41,298 nucleotides of DNA from Hydrogenophaga palleronii NBRC 102513 (GTDB lineage: Bacteria > Pseudomonadota > Gammaproteobacteria > Burkholderiales > Burkholderiaceae_C). Each line of letters starts with the position of its first letter. Position 1 is the stretch's first letter. The position numbers and the translations under genes were made by a program. Below, piece by piece: positions 7,706-15,064 of the stretch. The notes under the pieces were generated by a model. It saw only the letters and a list, made by a program, of their open reading frames with translations, had not been told where the DNA came from and did not search any database. The stretch is taken from positions 1 to 41,298 of the forward strand of contig NZ_BCTJ01000032.1 in NCBI RefSeq assembly GCF_001571225.1, written 5' to 3'.

Positions 7706-9547
7706 ATGCTGACCGCCTTCACATCGCTGGCCGACATCGAGCGGCTCGAACAGACGCCGCGTGAGCAGACCGCGCCGCACCGCAGCCCCTACGCGCTGAT
7801 CCGCGCGGCGGCCGGGCGCTTTCCCGAGCGCGAGGCCTTCACTTTCTTGCCCGACGCCGCGCTGGACAGCGCACCGCGCCGCGTGCGCTACCGCGAGCTG
7901 CTGGTCGACATCCACCGCGCGGCCAACCTGTTCCGCTCGCTCGGTGTCGGCCCGGACGATGCCGTGGCACTGCTGGCGCCGAACACACCCGAAGCGCACC
8001 TGGTGCTGTGGGGCGCTCAGCTCGCGGGCCGCGTGTGCCCGATCAACTACCTGCTGCAGCCCGATCACATCGCCGCGCTGCTCAAGGCATCCAACGCCAA
8101 ACTGCTGGTGGCCCTGGGCCCCAATGGCGAACTCGCGGTGTGGCCGGTGGCCGAGCAGGTGGTGCAGCACCATGCGGTGCCGCTGCTGCAGATCCGCGTG
8201 GGCGACAGCGTGGCGCCCGGCGTGCCGGTGCTGCAGGATCTGCTGGCCGGGCAGCCTGACATGCTCACGTTTGAGCCCGACCTCGCGCCCGAACGCGTGG
8301 TGGCCCTGTTCCACACCGGCGGCACCACGGGTGCGCCCAAGCTGGCGCAGCACACCCAGGGCAACGAAGCCCACACGGCCTGGTTCGCGCACGCCTTCTA
8401 CGACATCGACGAACACGCGGTCGAGATCAACGGCTTTCCGTTGTTCCATGTGGCCGGTGCTTTTGTTTACGGCCTGTCGCTGCTGGCCATCGGCGCGCGC
8501 CAGGTGCTGCCCACCCTCAGCGGCATGCGCAACAGCGGTTTCGTGCAGCGCTATTGGCATTTCTGCGAACGCGAGCAGGTGACGCACCTGGCCTGTGTGC
8601 CCACCGTGCTGGCCGCCCTGATGGCGGTGCCGGTGGATGCCGACATCCGCCGCGTGCGCGCCGCCTACACTGGTGGCTCACCGCTGCCGTCCGAACTGGC
8701 GGCGCGTTTCGAAGCCGCCACCGGCATCGCGGTGCGCAACATCCTGGGCATGACCGAATGTGCCGGCCTGGTGAGCATCGAGCCCTTACGTGGCCCGCGC
8801 ACACCCGGTTCCGCCGGCCTGCGTCTGCCCTACACCGAGGTGCATGCCGTGCCCTGGCGCGACGGTGAAGCGGTGCTGGCGCAACGCTGCGCCGCCGGCG
8901 AGACCGGTGTGCTGGTGCTGCGTGGCCCGCACGTGAGCCCGGGCTACACCGACGCCGCGCGCAACGCCGGCCTGTTCGAGCAGGGCTGGATCGTCACCGG
9001 CGACCTCGGCCATCTCGACGAGGCCGGCCGCATCCACATCACCGGCCGCGCCAAGGACGTGATCATCCGCGGCTCGCACAACATCGATCCCGGCCTGGTG
9101 GAAGACGCCTTTCTCGCCCACCCGGCCGTGGCCCTGTGCGCGGTGGTGGCCGAGCCCGACGCCTATGCCGGCGAGCTGCCGGTGGCCTTTGTAGCGCTCA
9201 AGCCCGGCCACACCATCGGCGCGGACGATTTACTCGCCGCCGTGGCGCCGCAGGTTTACGAGCGGCCGGCCACGCCGAAGCGGGTGGTGCTGCTCGACAC
9301 GCTGCCCATGACCGCGATCGGCAAGGTCTTCAAGCCCGAGCTGCGGTTGCGTGCCATCGAGATCAAGCTGGCCGAGGCCTTGCGCGAATGGGCACCCGGC
9401 GTGCCGGCGCGTGTGCAGGCGCTGGAGCGCGGCGGCCGGCAGACCGCGCTGATCACCGTCAGCGGGCCGCCTGATGAGGCGCTGCGGGAACGGCTGATGA
9501 AGGGCCTGGCCGCGATGGCGGTGCAGACCGAGCTGCGCTTCGAGTGA
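7706..9547 (+). CDS. AMP-binding acyl-CoA synthetase of unknown substrate
   Basis: This is a 613-residue adenylate-forming ligase. The ATP loop HTGGTTGAPK is at about residues 203-212, followed by ILGMTECAGL, the WIVTGDLGHLD turn, GRAKDVIIRG and the C-terminal TAIGKVFKPELR with the catalytic lysine. The start at 7706 has GGAG nine bases upstream. It follows the CouO-like amidohydrolase by 85 bases and is probably co-transcribed with it. It differs from feruloyl-CoA synthase in length and motifs, so the cluster carries two unrelated ligases. It may activate a different phenylpropanoid or the benzoate product. I cannot choose between these from sequence. Confidence 0.86.
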   Translation: MLTAFTSLADIERLEQTPREQTAPHRSPYALIRAAAGRFPEREAFTFLPDAALDSAPRRVRYRELLVDIHRAANLFRSLGVGPDDAVALLAPNTPEAHLVLWGAQLAGRVCPINYLLQPDHIAALLKASNAKLLVALGPNGELAVWPVAEQVVQHHAVPLLQIRVGDSVAPGVPVLQDLLAGQPDMLTFEPDLAPERVVALFHTGGTTGAPKLAQHTQGNEAHTAWFAHAFYDIDEHAVEINGFPLFHVAGAFVYGLSLLAIGARQVLPTLSGMRNSGFVQRYWHFCEREQVTHLACVPTVLAALMAVPVDADIRRVRAAYTGGSPLPSELAARFEAATGIAVRNILGMTECAGLVSIEPLRGPRTPGSAGLRLPYTEVHAVPWRDGEAVLAQRCAAGETGVLVLRGPHVSPGYTDAARNAGLFEQGWIVTGDLGHLDEAGRIHITGRAKDVIIRGSHNIDPGLVEDAFLAHPAVALCAVVAEPDAYAGELPVAFVALKPGHTIGADDLLAAVAPQVYERPATPKRVVLLDTLPMTAIGKVFKPELRLRAIEIKLAEALREWAPGVPARVQALERGGRQTALITVSGPPDEALRERLMKGLAAMAVQTELRFE

Positions 9548-9585
9548 GGAACGCGGCCGCGCGGGGCGGCCGTTGCCGGTTTCCG

Positions 9586-10197
9586 TTACCAGCCGCCGCG
9601 CGTGAGCCAGCGGTCCACTTGCTCGAGCTTGTCCACGCCCCAGAAGGGTTCACCGTCCACCACCACGGTGGGCGAGCCGAACACACCGGCCTCCAGCGAG
9701 GCATTCACCATCGCGCGCAGCAGCGCCGCCGCTTCGTCGCCCGCGGCGGCCTCGGCCACTGCGTCGGCCGACAGGCCGGCAGGCAGTGTGAGGCCGCGCA
9801 GCGAAGCCGGGTCGCCCAGGTCCCGGCCTTCGCCCCAGTAGGCGGTGTAGATCGCGTGCGCCAGGGCCGCCGCGTGCGCCGGGTGGTGTTGTTTGACCCA
9901 GGCAAAGGCGCGCGCGCAGGGCAGGGGGTTCATCACCGGGTCGCCCGGCTGGCGCGCCATCACCAGGCCGTGTTCGCGGACGTAGCGGTGCACGTCGCGT
10001 TCGCTGTACGGGCCCTTGAGCGGTGTGTCCAGCAGGGGCTTGAGGCCCATCACCTTCATCACCGACACGCCCAGCAGCATCACGTTCCAGTCGACCGTGC
10101 GGCCGTGCCGCGCCGCCAGCGCCTCGATGCGCAGCGAGGCGAAGTACCCGTAGGGCGAGATGAAGTCGAAATGGAAGCGAAGCGGCGCAGGCGTCAT
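9586..10197 (-). CDS. 2-hydroxychromene-2-carboxylate isomerase-like (DsbA/GST-kappa fold)
   Basis: This 203-residue protein begins MTPAPLRFHFDFISPYGYFAS, the thioredoxin-fold start of HCCA isomerases, whose catalytic serine lies in the SPY/SPF motif. It ends with GVFGSPTVVVDGEPFWGVD, the cis-proline region of the DsbA clan. The family is glutathione-dependent and includes NahD of naphthalene catabolism, but many members are generic. The ATG at 10197 was chosen because upstream in-frame sequence does not look coding. It converges on the acyl-CoA synthetase with a 38-base gap. No other naphthalene gene is present, so a role in bicyclic aromatic breakdown is only a possibility. Confidence 0.82.
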   Translation of the reverse strand: MTPAPLRFHFDFISPYGYFASLRIEALAARHGRTVDWNVMLLGVSVMKVMGLKPLLDTPLKGPYSERDVHRYVREHGLVMARQPGDPVMNPLPCARAFAWVKQHHPAHAAALAHAIYTAYWGEGRDLGDPASLRGLTLPAGLSADAVAEAAAGDEAAALLRAMVNASLEAGVFGSPTVVVDGEPFWGVDKLEQVDRWLTRGGW

Positions 10198-10260
10198 GCC
10201 GGCATGGTACCCACCCGCCGTGGCGAGACTGTGTTGGTGCGCCGGAGTTTCATAACAACG

Positions 10261-10277
10261 CGGCATAGCTGTAAGTG
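10261..10277 (+). promoter_or_regulatory. Conserved upstream element of TRAP binding-protein gene 1
   Basis: CGGCATAGCTGTAAGTG lies 144 bases before the ATG at 10421. The second TRAP binding-protein gene has CGGCATAACTGAAAGTG in the same relative place (13767-13783), a match of 15 in 17. The surrounding intergenic sequence is not otherwise alike, so this short block looks like a retained regulatory site, possibly for the GntR protein encoded between the two genes. That assignment is inference. Confidence 0.5.
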
Positions 10278-10420
10278 TGCAAACAGGCTGGCGCGGGCAC
10301 GCGGGCCGGGGCACAGTGCGTGCCTTGTGTCTGACGTGACACATGCCACGGTGTGCCCCTCTGTGCGGGCCAAACGCACCGAAGCCAGCTTTCCCCCCTT
10401 CTCACGACAGGAGTTTCTCC

Positions 10421-11461
10421 ATGACTTTCCTCCGACGCCGCAAAGCCATCGTGGCGATGGCCGCCCTCGGTGCCGCTTCCCTGGCCGGCAACGCCCTGGC
10501 CCAGCAGACCGTGACGCTGCGCCTGCACCAGTTCCTGCCGCCCACGGCGACGATCCCGGCGCGTGCCCTCGTGCCCTGGGCCAAGAAGGTGGAAGCCGAG
10601 TCGGGTGGCCGCATCAAGGTGCAGCTGTTCCACGCCATGTCCATGGGTGGCTCGCCACCGCAGCTGTTTGACCAGGCGCGCGACGGCGTGGTCGATCTGA
10701 CCTGGACCGTGCTGGGCTACACCCCGGGCCGTTTCAACAAGGCCGAAGTGTTCGAGCTGCCCTTCATGAGCGGCCAGGCCGAGCCGGCTTCGCGCGCCTT
10801 CCACGAGTACGTGGAGAAGTTCGCCGCCGACGAATTCAAGGACGTCAAGTTGCTGGCTGCCCACACGCACGGCCCCGGCCTGTTCCACACCAAGACGCCG
10901 GTGGCGGGCCTGGAAAGCCTCAAGGGCAAGAAGATCCGCGGCGGTTCGCGCGTGATCAACAACATGCTGCTCAAGCTCGGCGCCACGCCCGTGGGTATGC
11001 CGGTGCCGGCCGTGACCGAGGCCATCACCAAGGGCGTGCTGGACGGTACGACCATTCCCTGGGAAGTGACGCCTTCGCTGAAGATCGCCGACCTGGTGAA
11101 GAACCACACCACCTTCGCCGGCCCCACCGGCCTGTTCACCCAGACCTTTGCGCTGGTGATGAACCGCAACAGCTACGAGAAGCTGCCGGCCGACCTGAAG
11201 AAGGTCATCGACGCCAACTCGGGCGTGGAAACCGCAGCCTTCTTCGGCCGCGCCATGGACGAGGGCGACAAGGTGGGCCTGGAGGTGGCGAAGAAAGCCG
11301 GCAACAGCATCGTGACGCTGGACGCCGCCGAAACCCAGCGCTGGAAGACCACCGCCGCCGCAGTGGAAGCCGACTGGGTGAAGGAAGTGCAGGGCAAGAA
11401 CATCGACGGCACCAAGCTGGTGGCCGAAGCGCGTGCGCTGATCGCCAAGCACAACAAGTAA
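10421..11461 (+). CDS. Orphan TRAP transporter substrate-binding protein (DctP family)
   Basis: This 346-residue protein has a signal peptide (MTFLRRRKAIVAMAALGAAS) with cleavage expected after ALA near residue 27 and a mature start QQTVTLRLHQFLPP. The DctP ligand-arginine region is seen as KIRGGSRVINNML. It binds an organic acid in the periplasm for a TRAP permease. The ATG at 10421 has ACAGGAG upstream. By eye about four-fifths of its residues match the protein at 13917-14954, including the end of the signal peptide, so the two are recent duplicates. This copy has no permease genes next to it and is followed at once by a strong terminator, so it may serve the permease encoded at 15065-16857 with another ligand. 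Confidence 0.9.
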   Translation: MTFLRRRKAIVAMAALGAASLAGNALAQQTVTLRLHQFLPPTATIPARALVPWAKKVEAESGGRIKVQLFHAMSMGGSPPQLFDQARDGVVDLTWTVLGYTPGRFNKAEVFELPFMSGQAEPASRAFHEYVEKFAADEFKDVKLLAAHTHGPGLFHTKTPVAGLESLKGKKIRGGSRVINNMLLKLGATPVGMPVPAVTEAITKGVLDGTTIPWEVTPSLKIADLVKNHTTFAGPTGLFTQTFALVMNRNSYEKLPADLKKVIDANSGVETAAFFGRAMDEGDKVGLEVAKKAGNSIVTLDAAETQRWKTTAAAVEADWVKEVQGKNIDGTKLVAEARALIAKHNK

Positions 11462-11486
11462 TTCAAGCTCGCGTTGAATGGCTTGC

Positions 11487-11515
11487 AGGCCGCCCGTTTT
11501 CGGGCGGCCTTTTTT
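11487..11515 (+). terminator. Rho-independent terminator after the orphan TRAP binding protein
   Basis: AGGCCGCCCG (11487-11496), a TTTT loop and CGGGCGGCCT (11501-11510) form a perfect 10-bp stem followed by a T-run to 11515. It lies 25 bases after the stop codon and ends a single-gene transcript. Confidence 0.92.
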
Positions 11516-11614
11516 GTGGGCGCCTGCGGGACGGGCGGGCGCCTTCGCAGGCCTGGGCCGTGGTTCAGGCCTGAACCGCGGCGACCGAAAAGCCGGCGGG
11601 GAAAGCGGAGGGAC

Positions 11615-12742
11615 TCAGCCCCAGACTTCCTGCGCCGTCTCCACCACCAGGGCCAGCTTCTTGCGCTGGTCTTCCACGGCGATGTTGTTGCCGTGCACCG
11701 TGCTGGAGAAGCCGCACTGGGGCGACAGGCAGAGCTGGTCGAGCGGCGCGTACTTGGCCGCTTCTTCGATGCGGCGCTTGAGCGCGTCCTTGGTTTCGAG
11801 CTGGCCGAACTTGGTGGTCACCAGGCCCAGCACCACGATCTTGTCTTTCGACAGATAACGCAGCGGGCGGAAGTCGCCCGAGCGGTCGTCGTCGTACTCG
11901 AGGAAGAAGGCGTCCAGCTTCATCTCGGACAGCAGCGCCTCGGCCACCGGCTCGTAGTTGCCGGCCGCAGCGTGCGTGCTCTTGAAGTTGCCGCGGCACA
12001 GGTGCATGGCCAGGGTCATGCCGGCCGGTTTGTGTGCCACCACCTTGTTGATGAAGCTGGCGTAGCGGTGTGGCAGCTCGTTCGGGTCGTCGCCGCGCTG
12101 GCGAGCCGCTTCGCGCATGCGCTCGTCGCACAGGTAGGCCATGTTGGTGTCGTCCATCTGCACATAGGTGCAGCCGGCGTCGGCCAGGCTTTGCAGCTCG
12201 TCGCCATAGGCCTTGGCCACGTCGTCGTAGAACGCCGGGTCCAGATCGGGGTAAGCCTCCTTGCTGATGCCGGCGCGACCGCCGCGAAAGTGCAGCATGG
12301 TGGGCGAGGGGATGGTCACCTTGGGCGTGGCCGCCTTCAGGCCCAGGGCTTCCACTTGCGCCTTCAGGTATTGGAAGTCGGCCAGCTGGATGTTCTTGGC
12401 GTGGCGCACCTTGTCGATCACGCGGATCACCGGCGGCGCCAGCTCTTCGGTGCCGTCGGGTTTGACGATGGTCACCGGAATGTCGGTCTTCACACCACCG
12501 AGCTGCTCCAGGAAGTCGATGTGGAAGTAGGTGCGGCGGAACTCGCCGTCGGTTATGGCCTGCAGGCCCACGTCGGCCTGGAACTTCACGATCTCGGTGA
12601 TGGCCCGGTCTTCCACCGCGCGCAACTGCTCCGCCGTGATGGCGCCTTTGGCCTTTTGCTCACGGGCTTCGAGCAGGTAGGCCGGACGCAGAAAACTGCC
12701 GACGTGGTCGGCGCGGAACGGGGCATGGGAGCGCAAGGTCAT
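11615..12742 (-). CDS. Cobalamin-independent methionine synthase-type protein (MetE catalytic domain only)
   Basis: This 375-residue protein corresponds to the C-terminal catalytic half of MetE; full MetE is about 750 residues. It starts MTLRSHAPFRADHVGSFLRP. The zinc ligands of MetE are matched by HLC in MHLCRGNFKS, Glu in FFLEYDD and Cys in LSPQCGFSS. Such short proteins (YxjG/YxjH type) transfer methyl groups to thiols such as homocysteine, often from donors other than the triglutamate folate. It is divergent from the GntR gene and shares its promoter region. Since ferulate and vanillate carry O-methyl groups, a role in using their methyl carbon is possible, but nothing in the sequence proves it. 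Confidence 0.85.
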   Translation of the reverse strand: MTLRSHAPFRADHVGSFLRPAYLLEAREQKAKGAITAEQLRAVEDRAITEIVKFQADVGLQAITDGEFRRTYFHIDFLEQLGGVKTDIPVTIVKPDGTEELAPPVIRVIDKVRHAKNIQLADFQYLKAQVEALGLKAATPKVTIPSPTMLHFRGGRAGISKEAYPDLDPAFYDDVAKAYGDELQSLADAGCTYVQMDDTNMAYLCDERMREAARQRGDDPNELPHRYASFINKVVAHKPAGMTLAMHLCRGNFKSTHAAAGNYEPVAEALLSEMKLDAFFLEYDDDRSGDFRPLRYLSKDKIVVLGLVTTKFGQLETKDALKRRIEEAAKYAPLDQLCLSPQCGFSSTVHGNNIAVEDQRKKLALVVETAQEVWG

Positions 12743-12822
12743 TGACGTGATCCTGTGGTGTTGGGAGAGAGGAGATGGCGGGCGTCTGGCCGCGGGCAGA
12801 GCCGCACTGTGCCAGCCTTTAA

Positions 12823-12893
12823 TGGATACAGAAACTTATGGAAAACCCGAAATCGGGTCTGATTCTATTGAAGTCAGCCGGTTTCTGTATACA
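12823..12893. promoter_or_regulatory. Paired GntR-type operator candidates in a divergent promoter
   Basis: TGTATACA at 12886-12893 is a perfect 8-base palindrome with the GTATAC core common to FCD-type GntR sites. TGGATACA at 12823-12830 is a one-mismatch copy. The wider 12-base blocks at 12824-12835 and 12881-12892 form an inverted pair with 11 of 12 matches. Between them is a third palindrome, ACCCGA-AA-TCGGGT (12845-12858). The region separates the GntR gene from the divergent MetE-type gene, which suggests autoregulation and control of the neighbour. Confidence 0.6.
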
Positions 12894-12904
12894 TTGGCCC
12901 ACCC

Positions 12905-13732
12905 ATGAGCCCACAAGCCTTGCCCGCCACCGCCACCGCCACCGCCACCACGGACCGCCTCGCCCCGAACGCGGCCGTGCGCGCGGAAACGGGCGGTGGT
13001 GGCGAAAGCGTGCAGGTGCGGGCGCTGCTGCGGCTGCGCGAACTCATCCTGTCGGGTGAACTGGCCGGTGGTTCGCGCATCGCCGAACTGGCCATCGTCG
13101 AACGCCTGGGCGTTTCCCGCACGCCGGTGCGTGCCGCGCTGGCGCGGCTGGAGCAGGAGGGCCTGCTGGCCCCCTTGCCGCACGGTGGCTATGTGGTGCA
13201 GACCTTTTCCGAGCGCGACATCGCCGACGCCATCGAACTGCGTGGCACGCTCGAAGGCCTGCTGGCGCGCCTGGCGGCCGAGCGCGGTGTGTCGGCGGCG
13301 GTGCTGGCCGAGGCGCACGACTGCCTGCAGCAGCTCGACACCGTGCTGGCCGCGCACGCGCTCGACGACGAAGGCTTCTCGGCCTACGTCCTGCTCAACA
13401 GCCGCTTCCATGCCCTGATCTGGGCCATGGCCGAAAGCCCGACCATCAGCCGCCAGTTGGAGAAGGTGCTGAGCCTGCCATTTGCCTCGCCCTCGGGTTT
13501 CGTGGTGATGCAGGCGCACTCGCAGCGCGCGCGCGACATGCTGGTGGTGGCGCAGGACCAGCACCGCCAGGTGCTCGACGCCATCGAACAACGCGAAGGC
13601 GCGCGTGCAGAGGCCCTGCTGCGCGAACACTCGCGGTTGGCGCAACGCAACCTGCGCGAGGTGCTTGCCGGTGCTGCCACGGTGCACGCGCCGGGCGCGA
13701 TGCCAGCCATCAAACTCATCCGCCGCCCCTGA
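12905..13732 (+). CDS. GntR-family transcriptional regulator, FCD (FadR/VanR) subfamily
   Basis: This 275-residue protein has an N-terminal winged helix (about residues 38-100; LGVSRTPVRAALARLEQEGLL is the recognition region) and an all-helical FCD ligand domain (about 110-235). Candidate metal-binding residues are in LLNSRFHALIW, QDQHRQVLDAI and REHSRLAQ. The first 35 residues are a low-complexity extension containing four Ala-Thr pairs coded by four perfect GCCACC units (12926-12949). FCD regulators usually sense small organic acids. It stands between two TRAP binding-protein genes and divergent from a MetE-type gene, so control of those transporters is the simplest reading. The ligand is unknown. 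Confidence 0.9.
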   Translation: MSPQALPATATATATTDRLAPNAAVRAETGGGGESVQVRALLRLRELILSGELAGGSRIAELAIVERLGVSRTPVRAALARLEQEGLLAPLPHGGYVVQTFSERDIADAIELRGTLEGLLARLAAERGVSAAVLAEAHDCLQQLDTVLAAHALDDEGFSAYVLLNSRFHALIWAMAESPTISRQLEKVLSLPFASPSGFVVMQAHSQRARDMLVVAQDQHRQVLDAIEQREGARAEALLREHSRLAQRNLREVLAGAATVHAPGAMPAIKLIRRP

Positions 13733-13766
13733 ACCGCTGGTGAGGTAACACGGAATTATCAAAAAA

Positions 13767-13783
13767 CGGCATAACTGAAAGTG
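13767..13783 (+). promoter_or_regulatory. Conserved upstream element of TRAP binding-protein gene 2
   Basis: CGGCATAACTGAAAGTG lies 134 bases before the ATG at 13917 and matches 15 of 17 bases of the block at 10261-10277. It sits in an AT-rich stretch just after the GntR gene. A shared operator or promoter part is likely. Confidence 0.5.
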
Positions 13784-13916
13784 GGTTATTTGACTGGCGG
13801 CCAGACCGACAGCCATGCACAGTGTGGGTACAACTTCTTATAGCCAGCCGGATTCGGAGTGCGCCCACATGCTCCCGGGCCGGCAAAAAAACGTACAAAC
13901 GTACTGGAGACATAGC

Positions 13917-14954
13917 ATGAGATTCATCCAACGCCGCACCTTGCTGGCCCTGGGTGCCGTGGCCGCCGCCTCGCTGGCTGGCAACGCACTGGCCCAGCAG
14001 ACCGTCACCCTGCGCCTGCACCAGATGCTGCCGCCGCAGGCCACCATCCCGGCGCGTGCGCTGGTGCCCTGGGCGCAGAAGGTCGAAGCCGAATCGGGTG
14101 GCCGCATCAAGGTGCAGCTGTTCCATGCCATGTCGCTCGGTGGCTCGCCACCGCAGCTGTTCGACCAGGCCCGTGACGGCGTGGTGGACCTGACCTGGAC
14201 CGTGCTGGGCTACACGCCGGGCCGCTTCAACAGGTCAGAGGTGTTTGAGCTGCCGTTCATGAGCGGCTCGGCCGAAGAATCGTCGCGCGCCTTCCAGGAG
14301 TACGTGGAGAAGTTCGCCGCCGACGAGTTCAAGGACGTCAAGGTGATCGCGGTCCACACCCACGGCCCCGGGCTGTTCCACACCAAGTCCCCGGTGACCG
14401 GGCTGGAGAGCCTGCGTGGCATGAAGGTGCGCGGCGGCTCGCGCGTCATCAACAACATGCTGACCAAACTGGGCGCCACGCCGGTCGGCATGCCGGTGCC
14501 GGCGGTGACCGATGCGCTGTCCAAGGGCACCATCGAAGGCACCACCATTCCGTGGGAAGTGACCCCCTCGCTGAAGGTGACCGAGATGGTGAAGAACCAC
14601 ACCACCTTCGCCGGCAAGCAGGGCCTGTACACGCAGACCTTTGCTTTCACGATGAACCGGGCGTCTTACGACAAGCTGCCGGCCGACCTGAAGAAGGTGA
14701 TCGACGCCAACTCCGGCATCGAGACCGCCGCGATGTTCGGCCGTGCCATGGACGACGGCGACAAGGCCGGCCGCGAGATCGCCGAGAAGGCGAAGAACAA
14801 CATCGTGGCACTGGACCTCGCAGAGACGCAACGCTGGCGCCGCACCGCCGCCGCGGTGGAGACCGACTGGATCAACGAAATGAAGGGCAAGAACATCGAC
14901 GGCGCCAAGCTGCTGTCCGAAGCCAGGGCCCTGATCGCGAAGTACCAGCGATAA
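13917..14954 (+). CDS. TRAP transporter substrate-binding protein (DctP family), operon copy
   Basis: This 345-residue periplasmic protein starts MRFIQRRTLLALGAVAAASL, with signal cleavage expected after ALA near residue 26. The mature start QQTVTLRLHQMLPP and the ligand region KVRGGSRVINNML match the DctP family and the paralogue at 10421-11461. The RR near the start faintly recalls a Tat signal but lacks the full motif. The ATG at 13917 has GGAGA at 13906-13910; an upstream in-frame start at 13815 lacks a signal sequence. It heads the operon with DctQ and DctM. Because a protocatechuate operon and a ferulate cluster flank it, an aromatic acid or a ring-cleavage product is a reasonable ligand guess only. 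Confidence 0.92.
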   Translation: MRFIQRRTLLALGAVAAASLAGNALAQQTVTLRLHQMLPPQATIPARALVPWAQKVEAESGGRIKVQLFHAMSLGGSPPQLFDQARDGVVDLTWTVLGYTPGRFNRSEVFELPFMSGSAEESSRAFQEYVEKFAADEFKDVKVIAVHTHGPGLFHTKSPVTGLESLRGMKVRGGSRVINNMLTKLGATPVGMPVPAVTDALSKGTIEGTTIPWEVTPSLKVTEMVKNHTTFAGKQGLYTQTFAFTMNRASYDKLPADLKKVIDANSGIETAAMFGRAMDDGDKAGREIAEKAKNNIVALDLAETQRWRRTAAAVETDWINEMKGKNIDGAKLLSEARALIAKYQR

Positions 14955-14964
14955 TCCCGCACCC

Positions 14965-14990
14965 GCCGCCGAGGCTTCCAGCCCGGCGGC
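14965..14990 (+). other. Intercistronic stem-loop between TRAP binding protein and permease genes
   Basis: GCCGCCGAGGCT (14965-14976) and AGCCCGGCGGC (14980-14990) pair with one mismatch or bulge and a 3-base loop. No T-run follows. Such hairpins after binding-protein genes often raise the yield of binding protein over permease by protecting the upstream mRNA or causing partial termination. This role is inferred. Confidence 0.6.
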
Positions 14991-15064
14991 TTGTAAGCCG
15001 TGAAACCCGATTCGCTGCCACCAGGCCCGGTGGCGTGGATGGGTTGTTTTTTTAAGGTGACAAG

